From Cryptococcus deneoformans JEC21 (lineage: Eukaryota; Basidiomycota; Tremellomycetes; Tremellales; Cryptococcaceae): DNA of 55,000 nucleotides. Within the stretch, counting starts at the first letter, position 1. Each line of letters opens with the position of its first letter. Both the position numbers and the translations under genes were made by a program. The DNA is taken from contig NC_006670.1 in assembly GCF_000091045.1 (NCBI RefSeq), forward strand, positions 1,030,001 through 1,085,000, in the 5' to 3' direction. The notes under the pieces were generated by a model. It was not told the DNA's origin, searched no databases, and saw nothing but the letters and a program-made list of their open reading frames with translations. This document shows, piece by piece, positions 34,918-46,679 of the stretch.

Positions 34918-36201
34918 GGCTGTGCTATGGTCCAGAGGACGAAAGGAATTGAACGCCGAGGGATCGAGGTGCGGAAAATTCGTTTTTTGTCTTTGTCTTG
35001 GTTTCTGTTGTCCGAGTGGCTGTTGGCTGTTGTTAGGAGAGGGGCAAAATGGTTAAAGGAGCGATATAGTGGGCGTGTATTAAAGGGCGTGTATGTATAT
35101 GATGTGGACAGAACCAGTCTGATCCGTTCTTTAAAGCAGAGGCTGTGTATTTTGAGCGCGATGTGGTCCGAGAGTAAAAACAGAATGTTCGAAATCAACT
35201 CAAATATCCAAACAACAGGATGTTTGGGACAAGAAAACAGGCACGCACGTACGCGTCTCATCCAGCTCGCACCAATTTTCACCGGGCTTCCTTCTTGCAT
35301 CCGCGACCATGCGGCTTGGAGTGGCTGTCCTCTGATCTTCCACCGAGTCGTGTCACCAACACAGCCTATGCATAATCAAGCAGCCAATCCATAACGAATG
35401 CTACATACTTCTTGATTTTTTGCGACTGGGCACAAAAACTAACAAGTCCAAGCTGAAACAGACGTGCGCCGTTTCTGCTCATGCCGTTGTGGGGCGGAAG
35501 ATCTCGAATTTTGGACCCTTGTCACGGGTGCCTCACATTTTCCCTTATCCTATTATTATCTCGCCTCCTCTAAAAGCTGATAAACGACGGTATTGTCCGA
35601 CATCAAAGGACGGAGTCCTGCCCGCCCTCTTGGCGATAATAATAGCACACGTATAAAATTATCGTCCGATGTAAATATTCCTATTCGATAACCAAAGCAA
35701 CCATATAGATGTTCCTTTAGCATAGCCTCAAGGAACCCGAAGTAAAGGAAATTGCAAACGATAACCAAAGATGATACTACTACTTCCTGATCATCGCGTC
35801 GGGAAGAGCCGACTACGTATTTATCTTCTCTTCTTCCGAGTTGGATTCTCATGCGTCACCAACAACTTCCTTCCCGGCCTCCTCGCTGCTGCCTTCCCCA
35901 TTTTCAATATGAAACCCAGTGACTACATTTTATATTTCTTCGGGCCAGGTCGGAAACTGTCCAGTATCCTCCTTCGAGGGGCTGGTGTCGAGCCCAACCA
36001 CATGTCGGTAGCTCGCCTTTTGAGGGCAGGGTAATATTGGTACCGTGCCACACACAGAAATAGCGCCATGCAGGGATATGAACCAAGTGGTCACAGCGAC
36101 TCTATCCGCACAATGTTTTTGTCTTAGTTCGTGAAAACCGGTACTTCTCCGTCTTGACACTGGATCTAATCGTACAATACATATACCTCATGTGACTAGT
36201 G
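34918..36201. other. 1.3 kb intergenic: glyoxal oxidase promoter and PP4 3' flank
   Basis: Holds the glyoxal oxidase promoter and leader and the PP4 3' UTR. An 87-codon plus frame (35771-36034) and a 60-codon minus frame overlap it without splice or family support. No tRNA cloverleaf could be completed despite GGTTC-like stretches near 36070. Confidence 0.4.
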
Positions 36202-37637
36202 TTACAAAAAGTACTCATGCGTCATAGGTCGTTTTTGCGGTATCGAGCGCGCATCTGGAGGCGCTGCGTCAAAGGTTTTGTATTCTTGGCGTAAATTCTC
36301 GTCTAATTCGAGAACGCTTGCTGTGTTCCCACATCTATGCTATTGATTAGCGATCTGGTTGGATGGCTGACGACGGCCACGTACCTGTAACAGTAATTGG
36401 GCGCTGACCAAACTGTCACGATTCGCCGGTCGAACATGAGCTATGGAATGTCAGCATGTGCCATTTCGAAATCTGTAAGGACGCACCTTGTACCCTTCCA
36501 TCACCAGCTGATGTGCTCTAGCCACTAATTCTATGTCGTTTGCATGATTAAATTGCTGGTACTTTTATCAGCAAAAGAGACCCAAGTCAACTGCGATGCT
36601 TACTTCGACAACATCCCGTCCAAACAAGAAACCTGCTCCTCTCGGTGACATACCCCAGCCTTGTATCTCCTCTTCATATGATGTTTAAAGTCAGCACAAT
36701 CATAATTGCGATGATTAGAAGAACTAACCGTCAGGATCTGACCATAACAGATCGCACATAGGCCCTTCGTGGGGCACCTCCTGCCGCCTATCTATCACCC
36801 TTATCTAAAAACAATATCAGTGCATCGTTCGTCACTAGATAGGTTTTACTCACCTGATCTAATCGGTGGACAGCAGGACTTAATCCTCCATGAACACAGA
36901 ACACACGCCCGTCGACAACGCAGCCCAGACTCAGGTAGTCAAAGACATCGCAACAGTATCTCCAAACATTCGAACTCCCGTATTTTCTCTGACACTCGTC
37001 GTAAAATCCATAAACTTGAGTGATTTGCCGCGACTCATGATTGCCTCGAATAAGAGTGATACGGTCAGGATATCTGACTTTCAATAATAGGAGAAGGAGG
37101 AAGGTTTCAACAGAGTAGAATCCTCGGTCGACAAAATCACCTATGTCCATATTAGATGGATTTCAATGTTAACAGAGCGGTACATACCCATAAAGATGTA
37201 GTTTGTCTCAGGACAAAATCCTCCAATCTTGAACAGCTCCATGAGATCGAAAAACTGACCATGTATATCTCCACAAATCTGGTGGACTCAGTAAAAGGAC
37301 AGATCTTCCATCGGAGCAACACTCACGGTCACTGGACTATCAACGTATTGTACATTGCCCTCCTCCATCAATATTTCCTTTGCCTTTGTACATAATTCTT
37401 TTACTGCTGACTCTGGTATAGTTTCGCATCGTTTTAGCTGCTCGATTTGCCTTTTGAGTGAGAGGATGGATGGTCGTGTGCGTGGATGTGATGATGACAG
37501 CGACGGGTGAATTGACGTGAACGGGTGCGTGCAATGAAGATGTGGGAGATGAAGGGAACATATCAGCTTTATGCATACGTTAAGAGTTATTTGGAGAGTT
37601 TGCGGACGCACTTGTCCAGATCTGATGACAGAGACAT
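36202..37637 (-). CDS. PPH3: Protein phosphatase 4 catalytic subunit (Pph3-like)
   Basis: PPP-family Ser/Thr phosphatase, PP4 branch, with roles in DNA-damage recovery and other dephosphorylation. ATG 37637 gives MSLSSDLDK, joined across a gtgcgt intron to [20 protein letters not shown], the PP4-type head. Metal and phosphate motifs are intact: [31 protein letters not shown] and [13 protein letters not shown]4-specific [12 protein letters not shown] and [14 protein letters not shown] separate it from PP2A and PP6. The C-terminus ends in YFL, the carboxymethylated Leu of the PP2A-like group (stop at 36202). About 310 residues in eight or so exons. Divergent from the methyltransferase gene. Confidence 0.94.
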
Positions 37638-38283
37638 TATCGTAAACAAGGTGTGTGTCGTGAAACTGGCCGGTGCTGTGAACGAATTGATCGCGATCGC
37701 GCTGCTAGATGATATAGGGTGACAGCGAAGATGCTGGGTATCTGTGCTTGCAATATAAGACTTCGAGAGTGTAGTGTGGTGAGCAGCGGTGCTCTTTTGG
37801 TTGTAGATATATAGTATGGATGGCGAGTATCGATTTGTTATGCTCTGGGTTATGCTTGTTGTTGGTGGCGAACCCAGCCTCAGGGGAACGCTCGAATAAA
37901 GATTCATCTCCTCCCTTTAGGAAGGCATTTACGTAAGCATCGGTCTTTTTCGGAGACGTGCCGACGGTGTAATGGCCGAGGGTTATACGAGGTTATTCAC
38001 TACTACGACTATTTATATATCTGCTAATTTATTGGGGCAATGGGTGACCGGACTAGAGTCATATCTCGTGATTCTGGCAGACAAACCCATCCAATAACCA
38101 ATAAATAATAAATGTGAGCCATAACGGCAGCCGATTCATACACTATATTAGGATATATCTCGGAGGTTCATTCGCCGAAAGATAGCACTCACGTCGTGTA
38201 CAAGCAATCGTTGTAAGACAACCCATCGATCCCTTGCGCTGTATCCATCTGTCCAGTCGTAAGATATAACATCCCCACTGCAT
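37638..38283. promoter_or_regulatory. Divergent intergenic region PP4 / methyltransferase
   Basis: 646 nt between opposed start codons, presumably both promoters and leaders. The PP4 reading frame stays open upstream to 37907, but ATG 37637 is the start matching the family. Confidence 0.5.
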
Positions 38284-39537
38284 ATGCTCCTTCGCAGCAG
38301 CCATCGCCATTTGCTTAGAACTGCGTTCACTATCTCGCGATCAAAGCCCCTCCACAAACCCATCCTCCCATCTTCTACCATGTCCCAGGGAGTTGGATAC
38401 TCTTCTTTGACCGAACAGGTCACTTCAGCTGCTGCTGCTGCTTCCCGAACTGTCTCCGATCTTGTCAACAAGTACACTGTACATGACATTGCAAAGACGG
38501 GTTTTGGTGAGGGTACCAATGACTTTGTGAGTGTTGTGGTATACCCAGTGCTTTATAAGCTACTAATCAAGTAAACCAGTACAACGCTGCTCGGCCCTCA
38601 TATCCTGCTGGTGCCCTTCAAGTGATTCACTCTTCTCTTCCCTCCCATCCCTTGAAAATTGTTGAGCCCGGGTCTGGCACGGGTATCTTCTCCCGTCTCC
38701 TCCTTGCTCCTCCTAACCCTACTTATCCTTCCTTCTCCATCGACACTCTTGTTGCCGTCGAGCCCAGCGAAGGTATGAGGAACTCTTGGTGGAAGGCTCT
38801 GGAAAAGGCTGGATTGGGCAAAAGAGAAGAGAATGAAGGTGGCAAGGGTGAGAAAAAGGTTGGTACTGTTGATGGAGGTTTTGATTCATTCGGCGGTGCC
38901 AGGGAGTACGGCGTAACAGAAGTGCAGAATGGCCAAGGTGGTGTAGACGGAGTGGTTATTGCCCAGGCGTGGCATTGGTGTCCTGACTACGACAAAGCTT
39001 TGGTGAGCCCTTCCGGGCCCTCAAAAATCTGCTTGAGCTGATTAATGTCTTATTATATAGCGAGAGATTGCCGCGTATCTCCGACCAAATGCCCCCCTCA
39101 TTCTCATTTGGAATCTGGAGGCTAACAACCCACAATGGCAAGCCGACCTTCGCGAAGCCTATCAAGGCTACGATCTTGGTAGTCCCCAGTACTACAAGGG
39201 CCTTTGGCGCAAAATGTTTGAGACCCCCGCTTACAAGGAACTCTTTGACTCTTCCGAGGAGCACACTATTCCTTGGTCTGTTGGCATCACCGAAGATGGC
39301 ATGTTGGACAGGTTGTTTAGCAAGAGTTACCTCACAGAGCAGCATTTGAACGGAGAAAGGAGAGAAGAGTTTATCAGAAAGATAAGGGACATCGTCCGTC
39401 AAGCTCCTCATGAGTGGATCGACAAGGAAGTAAGTTTATACACACGTAAATCAGACGAAAGTTGATGATATGAGTAGAAGGGAACATTCAAGTACGATTA
39501 CAACACCGATATTGTCATTTGTAGACGCAAGGCGTAG
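38284..39537 (+). CDS. SAM-dependent methyltransferase, class I
   Basis: Class I methyltransferase of unknown substrate. Four exons: ATG 38284, with introns near 38526-38578, 39003-39060 and 39430-39480. The first 30 residues are Arg/Ser/His-rich (MLLRSSHRHLLRTAFTISRS) and could be a mitochondrial presequence, or translation may begin at the later Met of MSQGVGYSS. Motif I is IVEPGSGTGIFSRLL, followed by the acidic strand-2 residue in VAVEPSEGM. The motif IV region is GVVIAQAWHW, and APLILIWNLE matches strand 5. The layout (YNAARPSYP head, AQAWHW) resembles fungal YER175C/Tmt1-like and Crg1-like small-molecule methyltransferases. The last exon ends CRRKA. Confidence 0.85.
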
Positions 39538-39815
39538 GAAGCTGTCTTTTGACCCAAGCTTTAGAGTCAAGTCGGGCATTAAAGATAGGCCTGAAGACAA
39601 TCTGGACTGAAATGCATGAAAAATAATTATTCTTCACAACGTCTCTATTCGCCCCTTAAATCCATTTTGAGTGGCATCTGTCATGAACCTCGATCATTGA
39701 TCTCTTAGGTGACGTATTCACACTCATACCGTCCCTTGTCTCCTTTAACCTATCAAACCAACTTGATATTCACATATTCTCTCCTCCACATACACGCGAT
39801 TGGTCTCAACCCAAG
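39538..39815. other. Convergent 3' flanks
   Basis: 278 nt between two convergent stop codons, shared 3' UTR space; no other signal. Confidence 0.4.
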
Positions 39816-42800
39816 TTACGCCTTTTTCTCCCCACCTGCGGTGGCGTTTCCAGAACCAGAGCCCTCTCGCTCACCCCTCTCCCTTCTAGGGCCAGCAGAG
39901 CCAAAGCCTCGACCTCGACCCCTGAAGCCTCCACGACCACGGCCGCCCGGTCCGCCGAACTGGCGGTTGTTGTATCGAGGGACGGTAGGCTTTGAGATGC
40001 TGACATTGACGGGGGTATCTCTGATCGTCTATGGCCGTAACTATAAGTATAAATTCAAGTAAACACCTGAGAAAAACGTACGCCTGTGGAAGCTTTAAGA
40101 GCTTCATTCATAACTTCCTCAGAGTCAAAGTCGAGGTATCCAAAGTCCTGAGCTGAAATTAGCTTTCATTCAAAGTATGTTATGCTAAGAATTCACCTTT
40201 TGTTGCTTGGTAAACTGGTCAAAAATAATCTTGACCTGGATAGCCTTCTGACCCGATTCACCAACAACAGCCTTCAATTCCTCTTCAGTAGTGGGAGTGG
40301 GAAGGCCCTTGATGTAGAGAGAGTATCGCTTAGGCTTGGCATCTTCGGTGAACTCAGTCTTATCCTCATCCTTTTTCTCGCCCTCATCAGAGATATCATC
40401 AGCCCACGGGTTGCTTCCCTTCTTCTCCTCCTTGTCTTCTCCCCATGGGTTCTCATCCTGCGATTTCTCTTTGTCTTCATTCTTCTCAATGGGCTTGGCA
40501 TCCTTCTCTTCCTTTTCGTCGGTATCCTTAATCTTGTCGGGAGCAGCATTACCATTGGCCGCAAGCTTCTCCTTCTTTTCCTCCACATTCATGCCTTTCT
40601 CCCCCTCTGGTTTTTCGTTCTTTTCATCTTTCTTGCCATTAGTCAGACTAGCAGCGGCGGCTGTCTTACCAGAAACAGCAGCCTGAGCTTGAGCTTGGGC
40701 AAACATTTGGCTCTGGGACAACCCACCCATGGAGGAAGCAGGGTTAGATCCAAACTGGCGAGTGTTGCGCGGGCCGGGAGGAGGTCGAGCGGAGAATCCG
40801 GGACCCATGCCGGGGCGGACTGGAGCTCTTCCCTGAGAGAGGAAAGCGCCAGGGGCACCATGAGCACCATGAGGGCCGGAAGCAGAGGGCACACCTTGAG
40901 CGGGAAGGGGACGCGCGCCAATGGGACCGGGACCAGGTCGACTGGACAATGACTTGACAGAGTTCAAGCCGGAAGGTGCGGAGGAGATGGTGCTACCGGT
41001 GGGAGGGGCGGGACCCTTGCCAGTTCGATGAGCAAAGTTTACACCTAACAAAGTGATTTAGCTAGAGCAATTTATTGCCAAAGGTTGACGTACCGGAAGA
41101 CTTGGTTTCTGCCGAGACGCGGCTGTCGGTGATAGAAAGAAGCATGTTGCCAAATCCAGCATCCCTGATGCTGTCAGCCGATGTGCTCACGCCATTACAT
41201 TTTACTTACGAAAGGCTCCAGTGCCAGGTGTTAGCCCACATGCCATCATCGGCAATCGGAACGTTTTCGATAGCAGAGAGAGTTTTGTGGAGCAAAGCAG
41301 TTTGTTTGTCACTTTGGAAAAGTCAGTGGGATCATAAGCAGCAAATCTGAAATAATGACTCACTCCAAAGATCCAAAAACTCGGTCTCGCACTTGGTCGA
41401 ACAACCCTTTGAAATCGTCTTTCGCTCGTTGCATCTTTCGCCTGTATGACTCGAAATCGGGGTGGATGGAGTATTCGTTGTAAGAAACAGGGTATCGGAC
41501 TTAAGGGCCATCAGTCACATATTCTACTCCTATGGACAATGCGCTTACAATGTAAGCCGCAAGAGATAGTGAGATCAGCTTTGATGGCATTTGAAACAAG
41601 AGTCATAAGGCCGTTTCGGCTAGTGGGAGTGGTTGACACAAATAGACGGGTCTCATCAGGGTTGAAAGTCTAGATGGTCAAAACGTCAGCATAAAAAACA
41701 CATCCACTTTTCCGTTATGCCTTACGCGTTGAGCGGTATCTATCAGTTCCCCGATCTGGAGAGCTGTGGTCCACATTGTTCCCTGAGCACCAGCAATGCT
41801 GCCATGACCTTCTCCTGGTAGCTGTTCAGTGGTTTTCGAGATCTTTGAATAGAACGCACCGTAATCGACTGGAGAAATTGTCAGTTTAGGAAACTCATTA
41901 TACGCGGACATACTTACAGAGCTTGTGATCAGCAACGGTCCCACCCAAGCCCAACAGCCTCAACTTGACACCTCCAACTTCAACTAGTCTTGAAGTAGCC
42001 TCATCAAGGATAGCCAAGTTTTGGACTCCATACTCTCCTGTCCTAAACTTCTCGATCACGTTGACATCCTCCACCAAGCCCCACGTTGTGAAGACCGGGA
42101 CTGGGAAGTTAATGGCACCTGACAAAAGGTGAGGAAACTGAGAAAGAGGGAAGTGAACCGAAGAGTTGTTAAGCTGATTGATGAGAGCTGAACGTCCGGC
42201 CGAAAGAGGGATGGCAAGGAGCTGAGTTCGAGCTGCCGGAGGAAGCAAAGGCGAGTACTGTATGAGGTGGCGCAGAATTCTAATAACGTCAGTCAGCCTA
42301 TCCGTCCTTTTCCTGGTTTTTTTTTTTCCTTTCTAGCCTGTTAACTACTTCGGGTAGACTCACTTGTCGTTCATGCGGTCCACACTCTCAGCAGTCATGA
42401 AACCAAAGTCACCGGTGTGGATGACAGCAGTCGCATCATGCTCCCGGATCAGTCTGTTCAATTCATGGTCTGTGCGCATTGGCAATCAGCACACATGCAC
42501 CACTTTTCATCTGACAGATTCTCACGCACAGTCACCACGGATGTCAGCTACACAGAGGATTCTGCCTGTCCTGCCGGCAAAGACAATCTTGGGAAGGGCC
42601 TGGGTGTTGAGAGGAACCTTCTCACTGACGATGGCAGGTGTGGGGTTCGTCTGTGGGGCGTGTGTCGCCATGGCAGGAGTGGACATGGATGAGGGGTATG
42701 GGGATGGAAGAGGGATGTGGCGAGAGGTATAGATGGAAGAAATAGAAGAAGCTCCTCGAGTGAGGAAGTATCCCAGTACATTTACCCCTTGTAGATTCAT
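39816..42800 (-). CDS. DUF2433 metallophosphoesterase-like protein fused to an RRM and RGG tail
   Basis: Two-part protein of about 800 residues. The N-terminal half is a fungal DUF2433 domain with calcineurin-like phosphoesterase features: ILCVADIRGD, VIHTGDFGFMTAESVDRMNDK, FTTWGLVEDV and KLRLLGLGGTVADHKL. A gtacgt...ttag intron near 41090-41045 joins this in frame to a Pro/Gly/Ala-rich linker, a Lys/Glu-rich segment, an RRM (SLYIKGLPTPTTEEELKAVV, then DFGYLDFDSEEVMNEAL), NVSISKP and an RGG-type tail (GGRGRGGFRGRGRGFG). This suggests an RNA-linked phosphoesterase or regulator; the reaction is unknown. The start may be ATG 42800 or the later ATG 42686 (MSTPAMATH), which leaves a roomier promoter. 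Divergent from the nucleoporin gene. Confidence 0.85.
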
Positions 42801-42923
42801 TCTATTGTCAGTTTCTCAGAATGTTACATGTCATCATTTTTCCTCAATTTGCACTCTGCACTTCGAACGAAGAAACATCTATAATCCACACCTTGTCCCT
42901 ATACACCTAGTAATCATTCCAAC

Positions 42924-44664
42924 ATGTCGTTCGGAGGGTAAGTGACCGCACAACCTCGACCACATCATTTGGATGCTTACGCAGCCCATAATCACAGATT
43001 CAAGTTTGGAAACTCGTCAACAACCGCCCCGGCAACCGGCAGTGCCCCAACAACTTCAAGCCCATTTTCGTTTGGTAACACAAGCACATCGAACGCGCAA
43101 CCAGCTGCTGGTGCGAGCAACACTGGGGGTGGGATGTTTGGTGGATTTGGGCAGAATCAGCAGCAGCAACCGCAGCAGCCTGCCGGAGGTGGATCATCCT
43201 TGTTCGGGAGCTTTGGCGCTAAGCCTGCAGCTCCTGCCGCAGGAACGACTGGGACCGGAGGAGGACTATTTGGAGGTGCCAGCGGTCAGCAGCAACAACC
43301 ACCTTCTGGTGGTGGTGGACTTTTTGGGTCAACTACTCAACCTCAACAGCAGGCTCAGCAATCTGGCAGTGGGTTGTTTGGATCGACAACTCAACCTCAA
43401 CAGCAGCAACAACAAACGGGTGGTCTCTTCGGGTCTACGATGCAGCCTGCCCAACAATCTAGTGGATTGTTCGGCTCTACAGTTCAGAAGCCAGCTGGTA
43501 GCGGTCTGTTTGGATCAACCACTCAGCCCACTCAGCAATCTACGGGCATCGGTCTGTTTGGGTCTACAGCTCAAACCGCCCAACAGCCAGCCAGTACCGG
43601 TCTCTTTGGATCCACAACTCAACAGCAGCAGCCCTCTACCTCTTTGTTCGGCCAGTCGACAGCCCAACTAGGTGGTTCCAGTCTTTTTGGACAGACTACT
43701 CAGCCTCCACAGAATCAGCAACAAGAACTGAAGACTTCTGCCAATCCCGGTGCTAACACAGGCGCCGACAAAACTACCAAGTTCTCGGACCTTCCAGAAG
43801 CGGCCCAAAAGTATATTGAGCAGCTTGAGTATGCCCTTTTGCAACGATTCCCCTTGCCGTACTAACTTAATATAGTACCGCGATAAAAAACCAAAAGTCC
43901 ATCGCATCCACCTTGCAGACGGAACCCCTCGGACGAGCTATCTGGCAAACAAGTCTTGATGTCAAGTCAGCCACAGAAGTAAGTATTTTTTTTTTTGGTC
44001 CTCTTTCAGCTCCTTCTCACACTTTTAATAGGAATACAGCTCCATCTCGCACACTTTAAAATCCCTAAAGAACAGCATATCTCAACTCCGCGATAAAATG
44101 ATTGACCAATCAAGGGATGTTGAGCGAATCAAGGAGATCTGGGACATATATACATCAGGTGAAGGCAGAATGGGACAAATCAGGCTAGGAGCTTACAAGG
44201 AATTCCCTCACGAGTGAGTATCATGCATATCAAACATATAGAGTGCTGATTTGTCTCAGATTCTTCTCCAAGGTTGCTAATTCGATGGAAGAAAGAGTGA
44301 CGAGATACAAAAAGACTATCACAGTACGTCGATGTTCGCGCGCACCGAGTCTTAACTGATGATGTCTCTCATCACAGCAATTGAACCGTGTGGTTGCGTC
44401 CCTTTCTTCTGACTCTCAAACATCTTCACCGCAAGTCATCGCACAGACCATCAACAATCATCAGCAAGCTATTCTTGCTCTCGCTGCTCAGTTGGATCAG
44501 TTGCAAGTGAGAATGAATGGATTGAAAGCGGAGTTCACGTGAGTTTTTATAATTTTGGTGCAGTGCATTGCTGACAGAATTAAAGTGCGGACTGGAGAGA
44601 TAAAACGGGATCAGTGAGGGATCCGTTCGAGATGGCTAGAGAAGAGAGGAACGTCAAGGTGTAA
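42924..44664 (+). CDS. NUP49: FG nucleoporin Nup49/Nup58
   Basis: Central-channel nucleoporin of the Nup62-type trimer. Exon 1 is 14 nt (ATG 42924, MSFGG), spliced by gtaagt...cacag to FKFGNSSTT. The next 800 nt encode about ten FG/GLFG repeats separated by Gln/Thr/Ser spacers (GLFGSTTQPQQQ, SLFGQ). Then comes the coiled-coil domain of this family: FSDLPEAAQKYIEQL, KSIASTLQTEPLG, HTLKSLKNSISQLRDKM, EIWDIYTSGEG and QQAILALAAQLDQLQVRM. It ends DPFEMAREERNVKV. Five introns of normal type. The repeat part alone could fit several nucleoporins; the coiled-coil order points to Nup49/Nup58. Confidence 0.88.
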
Positions 44665-44859
44665 ATTGGAGATAGTAATGATTTAGCATGCATTATGATC
44701 GCCGCCTCGTTACTGATACTCACAGAGTTACATTTCATCCTTTTTCTATTCTATGATCTCAGTTTACTTATTCAATCTACTTAGAGACTTCAAGTCTACG
44801 CACTGTTTTGACAGAATAATATTGCAAAGGGATGACAAATTGTTCAACAGATTTCGCTA

Positions 44860-45696
44860 CTACTCAGGATAATTTGTTCCACTGTAACGACGAATTCTTC
44901 TTCGACTACCGCTTCTCTTGAGTCCTTGATCGCAGGGCAATTCCTTCATTCTCCTCATTGGAGAACCTGCATGGATGGGAACTGGCGTGCTCGTCCGCCG
45001 CGTGTGGCCACTTTTGACATAAGAGTGGCACGGAGAGCAATCCTCAACCACACTGTTCCTCCTACGGGAGCTTGGAACTGAAGATGATCTGTGATGGCCC
45101 CCGATGGGACTGTACGAAGGTGATTGACCATAAACTGGATGCACAACCTCGCTGCCGGCCAACGCTGCTACCACTGTCGGTGTCATCCTCGCGTGGTTGC
45201 CCCAACTTGCTGGTTGATTCAACCAGCCACCTGCGCCTCCCACAGGCGTAACATAACTAATCGCACCAGCTGTTGAGGACATGTCAGGGGCATGGCCGGC
45301 GTGAACACGACCCATGGAACCGTTCCATCCATCATCTTCTCTATAACCGCCCAGACTGACGCTGGAAGGAGCGATCACACTGCCTCCTCCACCACCGGCG
45401 AAAGACATAGCTCTACCTTCTATCATACTACCCCCTCCACCTACGTATGAGTCGCTTCCAGCAAACCGATGCTCGCCCTGAACTGCAGCTACATGGGCCG
45501 ACGGTGCATAGGTTTCGCCGTGGTAATGTGCCCAGGGGTTTCGCAGTCCGTTAGGCATGACACTGCCTGGAATGTGGCGTATAGGAAGGAGGTCAGATGC
45601 TTGTGCTGGGCCAGAAGAAGGCATGGATGACCAGCCGTGGTAGAACGCAGCATTGACTGCCAGTTGATGAGGGCTGGGTGTTACTTCCGTTGGCAT
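44860..45696 (-). CDS. Hypothetical Gly/Ser/Arg-rich protein
   Basis: Single-exon frame of 278 residues from ATG 45696; a longer frame upstream starts with TTG only. No domain recognised. Glycine-rich stretches (VGGGGSMIEG, AGGGGGSVIAPSS) sit in the middle. The C-terminal third is basic and Ser-rich, with two R-R-x-S type sites (RRRNSVVE and RRTSTP) that match the PKA phosphorylation consensus. The last residues are Arg-rich (SRRRIRRYSG). Real protein coding is likely from length and codon regularity, but another exon at either end is possible. Confidence 0.65.
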   Translation of the reverse strand: MPTEVTPSPHQLAVNAAFYHGWSSMPSSGPAQASDLLPIRHIPGSVMPNGLRNPWAHYHGETYAPSAHVAAVQGEHRFAGSDSYVGGGGSMIEGRAMSFAGGGGGSVIAPSSVSLGGYREDDGWNGSMGRVHAGHAPDMSSTAGAISYVTPVGGAGGWLNQPASWGNHARMTPTVVAALAGSEVVHPVYGQSPSYSPIGGHHRSSSVPSSRRRNSVVEDCSPCHSYVKSGHTRRTSTPVPIHAGSPMRRMKELPCDQGLKRSGSRRRIRRYSGTNYPE

Positions 45697-45904
45697 GATG
45701 TGTACTGATGGATATAGATGGTGATCGAGATTCTTCAAAGTAAAAAAACTGGGAAATTGAGTCAACTATATATGAGAGGTTGTTTCTTCAGAAATGTTAT
45801 ATTTTGTAGTAGGCCGTCAACGTCTGGTTTGAATTGACAGTAAACATTACTTTAACATTAATCTTATAACCTCTGTTGGAAGTCATAGCTCCCCGTGTCA
45901 TGGT

Positions 45905-46054
45905 TCACACCTTCCTATGTATCCCCACAATCCATTCATTCAGCCTCCTCATATATCCTTTCATGCCCATCTCAAAACGTGGTTTGGAGTAGATCTTACC
46001 AACAAGTCGCGCGACCTCTCTCAACCGTTCAGGCAAAGATGTGAGCCGTGTCAT
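45905..46054 (-). CDS. Candidate small protein, 49 residues
   Basis: ATG 46054 to TGA 45905. The peptide MTRLTSLPERLREVARLVGK continues as a basic amphipathic helix-rich sequence ending WIVGIHRKV. The frame stays open a further 20 codons upstream of the ATG, and a TATATAAG box lies at 46092-46085, 30 nt before the ATG. Not recognised. It could equally be the last exon of a gene with upstream exons near 46300 (a short open stretch QFTWVEAIPKP is seen there) or chance. Confidence 0.35.
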   Translation of the reverse strand: MTRLTSLPERLREVARLVGKIYSKPRFEMGMKGYMRRLNEWIVGIHRKV

Positions 46055-46679
46055 ATGTGATGCCAGAACTTCAAAAGTGACGCGCTTATATAGCCAGTCG
46101 AAACGAACATTTTCTCAAAGGATGGGGAAGGAAAACAGTGGAAGGTGGGCGGTGATGAAGTATGTTTGGGAATCGAATTGAAGATGACATTCAAGCAAAG
46201 GTCTTGATTGTCGTCTACTACGGTCGGTCCATATATACTCTGTTATTATATCATTATAATTGCTGTAGGTTTCGGGATTGCCTCGACCCAGGTAAACTGA
46301 TCATCAAAAGAGCTAAACAGAAAAGATAAGGGTTAAAGAGGAGATCAAAATAGAAGAGAGGGAAGCGAGACAAAACTGAAGAAGTGAAAAGTATATCCCC
46401 TAGTTCTTCGCAACGCAAAACTTTATTGTACTGTACTGGTACTGTACAAGTTCTGCATGTAGTGTAGGTATGTTAAAATCAGCTCATGAACCGACAGGAG
46501 GGGATTAAACTTCAAATGATTTTATGATCGATCAAACCAGGCTCGAGGTGAGTATGACTTGATTGCATGGAAGAATAGAATAAAATAAGTAAGGATGCAT
46601 GAATATGAAGGAAGCGTAGAAAAAAAATACAATCTACAGGCAATACGACCAATTATGACGAAGACTTCTTTCATACACA
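46055..46679. other. Intergenic: OFD1-like 3' flank and unknown sequence
   Basis: AT-rich. It contains an imperfect palindrome made of repeated GTACTGTAC units near 46428-46452 and the TATA-like box described for the small ORF. No RNA gene was seen. Confidence 0.4.

Noticed and set aside
35771..36034. 87-codon plus-strand frame with a hydrophobic N-terminal half
   Set aside because: No family resemblance; it overlaps an opposing frame of similar quality in the PP4 3' flank. Kept only as part of the gap description.
35930..36110. Possible second tRNA from GGTTC-like stretches
   Set aside because: No acceptor stem or anticodon arm could be formed on either strand.
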